DNA of 64,000 nucleotides, from NCBI RefSeq assembly GCF_030268965.1, contig NZ_BSSE01000015.1, positions 124,001 through 188,000 on the forward strand, written 5' to 3'. Shown here piece after piece: positions 63,916 to 64,000 of this stretch. Numbering within the stretch: position 1 is the first letter of the stretch; the number at the start of each line of letters is the position of its first letter. Both the position numbers and the translations under genes were made by a program. The notes beneath the pieces were generated by a model. It saw only the letters and a list, made by a program, of their open reading frames with translations, did not search any database and was not told the origin of the DNA. Source of the DNA: Microtetraspora sp. NBRC 16547. Lineage in GTDB: Bacteria; Actinomycetota; Actinomycetes; Streptosporangiales; Streptosporangiaceae.

Positions 63916-64000
63916 ATGAAATACGTGGAACGACACGACCCGGACACTCGGCGCTGGGCGGCGGAGGCCATCCAGGCCGTGGAGGCCGACGCGAACCGCA
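63916..64000 (+). CDS. Start of a probable PLP-dependent cysteine synthase-family protein (cut by the window)
   Basis: Only 28 codons are visible, beginning MKYVERHDPDTRRWAAEAIQ and ending AVEADANR. This resembles the N-terminus of actinobacterial PLP-dependent cysteine synthase-like proteins as I remember them; no catalytic motif is within the window. The 255 bp upstream lie divergent to the sigma factor gene and contain an AT-rich patch with two direct CTCATT repeats (about 63846-63867). Confidence 0.45.
   Translation, partial: MKYVERHDPDTRRWAAEAIQAVEADANR

Overview
The window is GC-rich actinomycete DNA with many GTG starts, short intergenic gaps and ATGA stop/start overlaps. The gene set suggests a filamentous actinomycete, possibly of the Streptosporangiales: a SigR-type ECF sigma factor, ABC sugar importers without their own ATPase, a DUF222/HNH protein, a Kdp-type two-component system and secreted PxKF and CE4 proteins. 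No rRNA gene is present, so the family is an inference. About 57 protein genes (two cut by the window edges), one tRNA and two clear pseudogenes can be supported.

Layout. 1-3.0 kb: a YqiJ/YqiK-like membrane operon (OB-fold membrane protein plus flotillin-like protein) followed by the start of a large DNA-repair-type ATPase. 3.0-6.0 kb: a pyrimidine-rich minisatellite tract, then a DUF222/HNH protein. 6.1-10.0 kb: a compact module of an adenine DNA methyltransferase with a DNA-recognition tail, a Ser/Thr kinase in the same operon, and a divergent PP2C phosphatase. 10.2-15.9 kb: intact KdpE and KdpD preceded by the ruins of kdpB and kdpC, then an APC-type permease that may be a potassium transporter. 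16.2-23.0 kb: a glutamine amidotransferase, then a beta-glucoside locus (LacI regulator, GH1 glucosidase, two permeases, binding lipoprotein) tied together by three identical operators. 23.5-25.6 kb: a divergent LysR/YeiH pair. 25.7-29.8 kb: a low-GC lipoprotein gene of foreign look, a secreted M28 peptidase, and tRNA-Lys(CTT) with a partial copy of the tRNA about 2.9 kb away.

29.9-42.3 kb: a secreted barrel-like protein with a long gene-free region upstream, an MprAB-like two-component pair, a holin-like membrane protein, a coupled amidohydrolase/cysteine-dioxygenase-like pair, a CynX-type MFS transporter, and a second LacI-controlled sugar ABC importer with its own 14-bp operator. 42.7-51.6 kb: an ABC exporter, several small regulators (MerR, WYL, TetR, CGNR), RidA, a second GH1 glucosidase, a GNAT acetyltransferase and an MFS transporter. 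51.7-64 kb: a secreted coiled-coil protein, aldehyde dehydrogenase, alpha/beta hydrolase, the translational GTPase TypA/BipA, a Cu/Zn superoxide dismutase, a HerA-like ATPase coupled to a polysaccharide deacetylase lipoprotein, an XRE-cupin regulator divergent from an EamA transporter, a SigR-like sigma factor without an adjacent anti-sigma gene, and the start of a probable PLP-dependent cysteine synthase-like gene.

Themes. Two sugar-import loci share one design: LacI regulator, perfect palindromic operators, a hairpin between the binding-protein and permease genes, and no ATPase, as expected where a shared MsiK-type ATPase serves several importers. The window is rich in short tandem repeats (9-26 bp), both between genes and inside reading frames. 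The most interesting spots are the methyltransferase/kinase/phosphatase module, the decayed kdp operon with an intact sensor pair, and the low-GC lipoprotein beside a tRNA-linked repeat.
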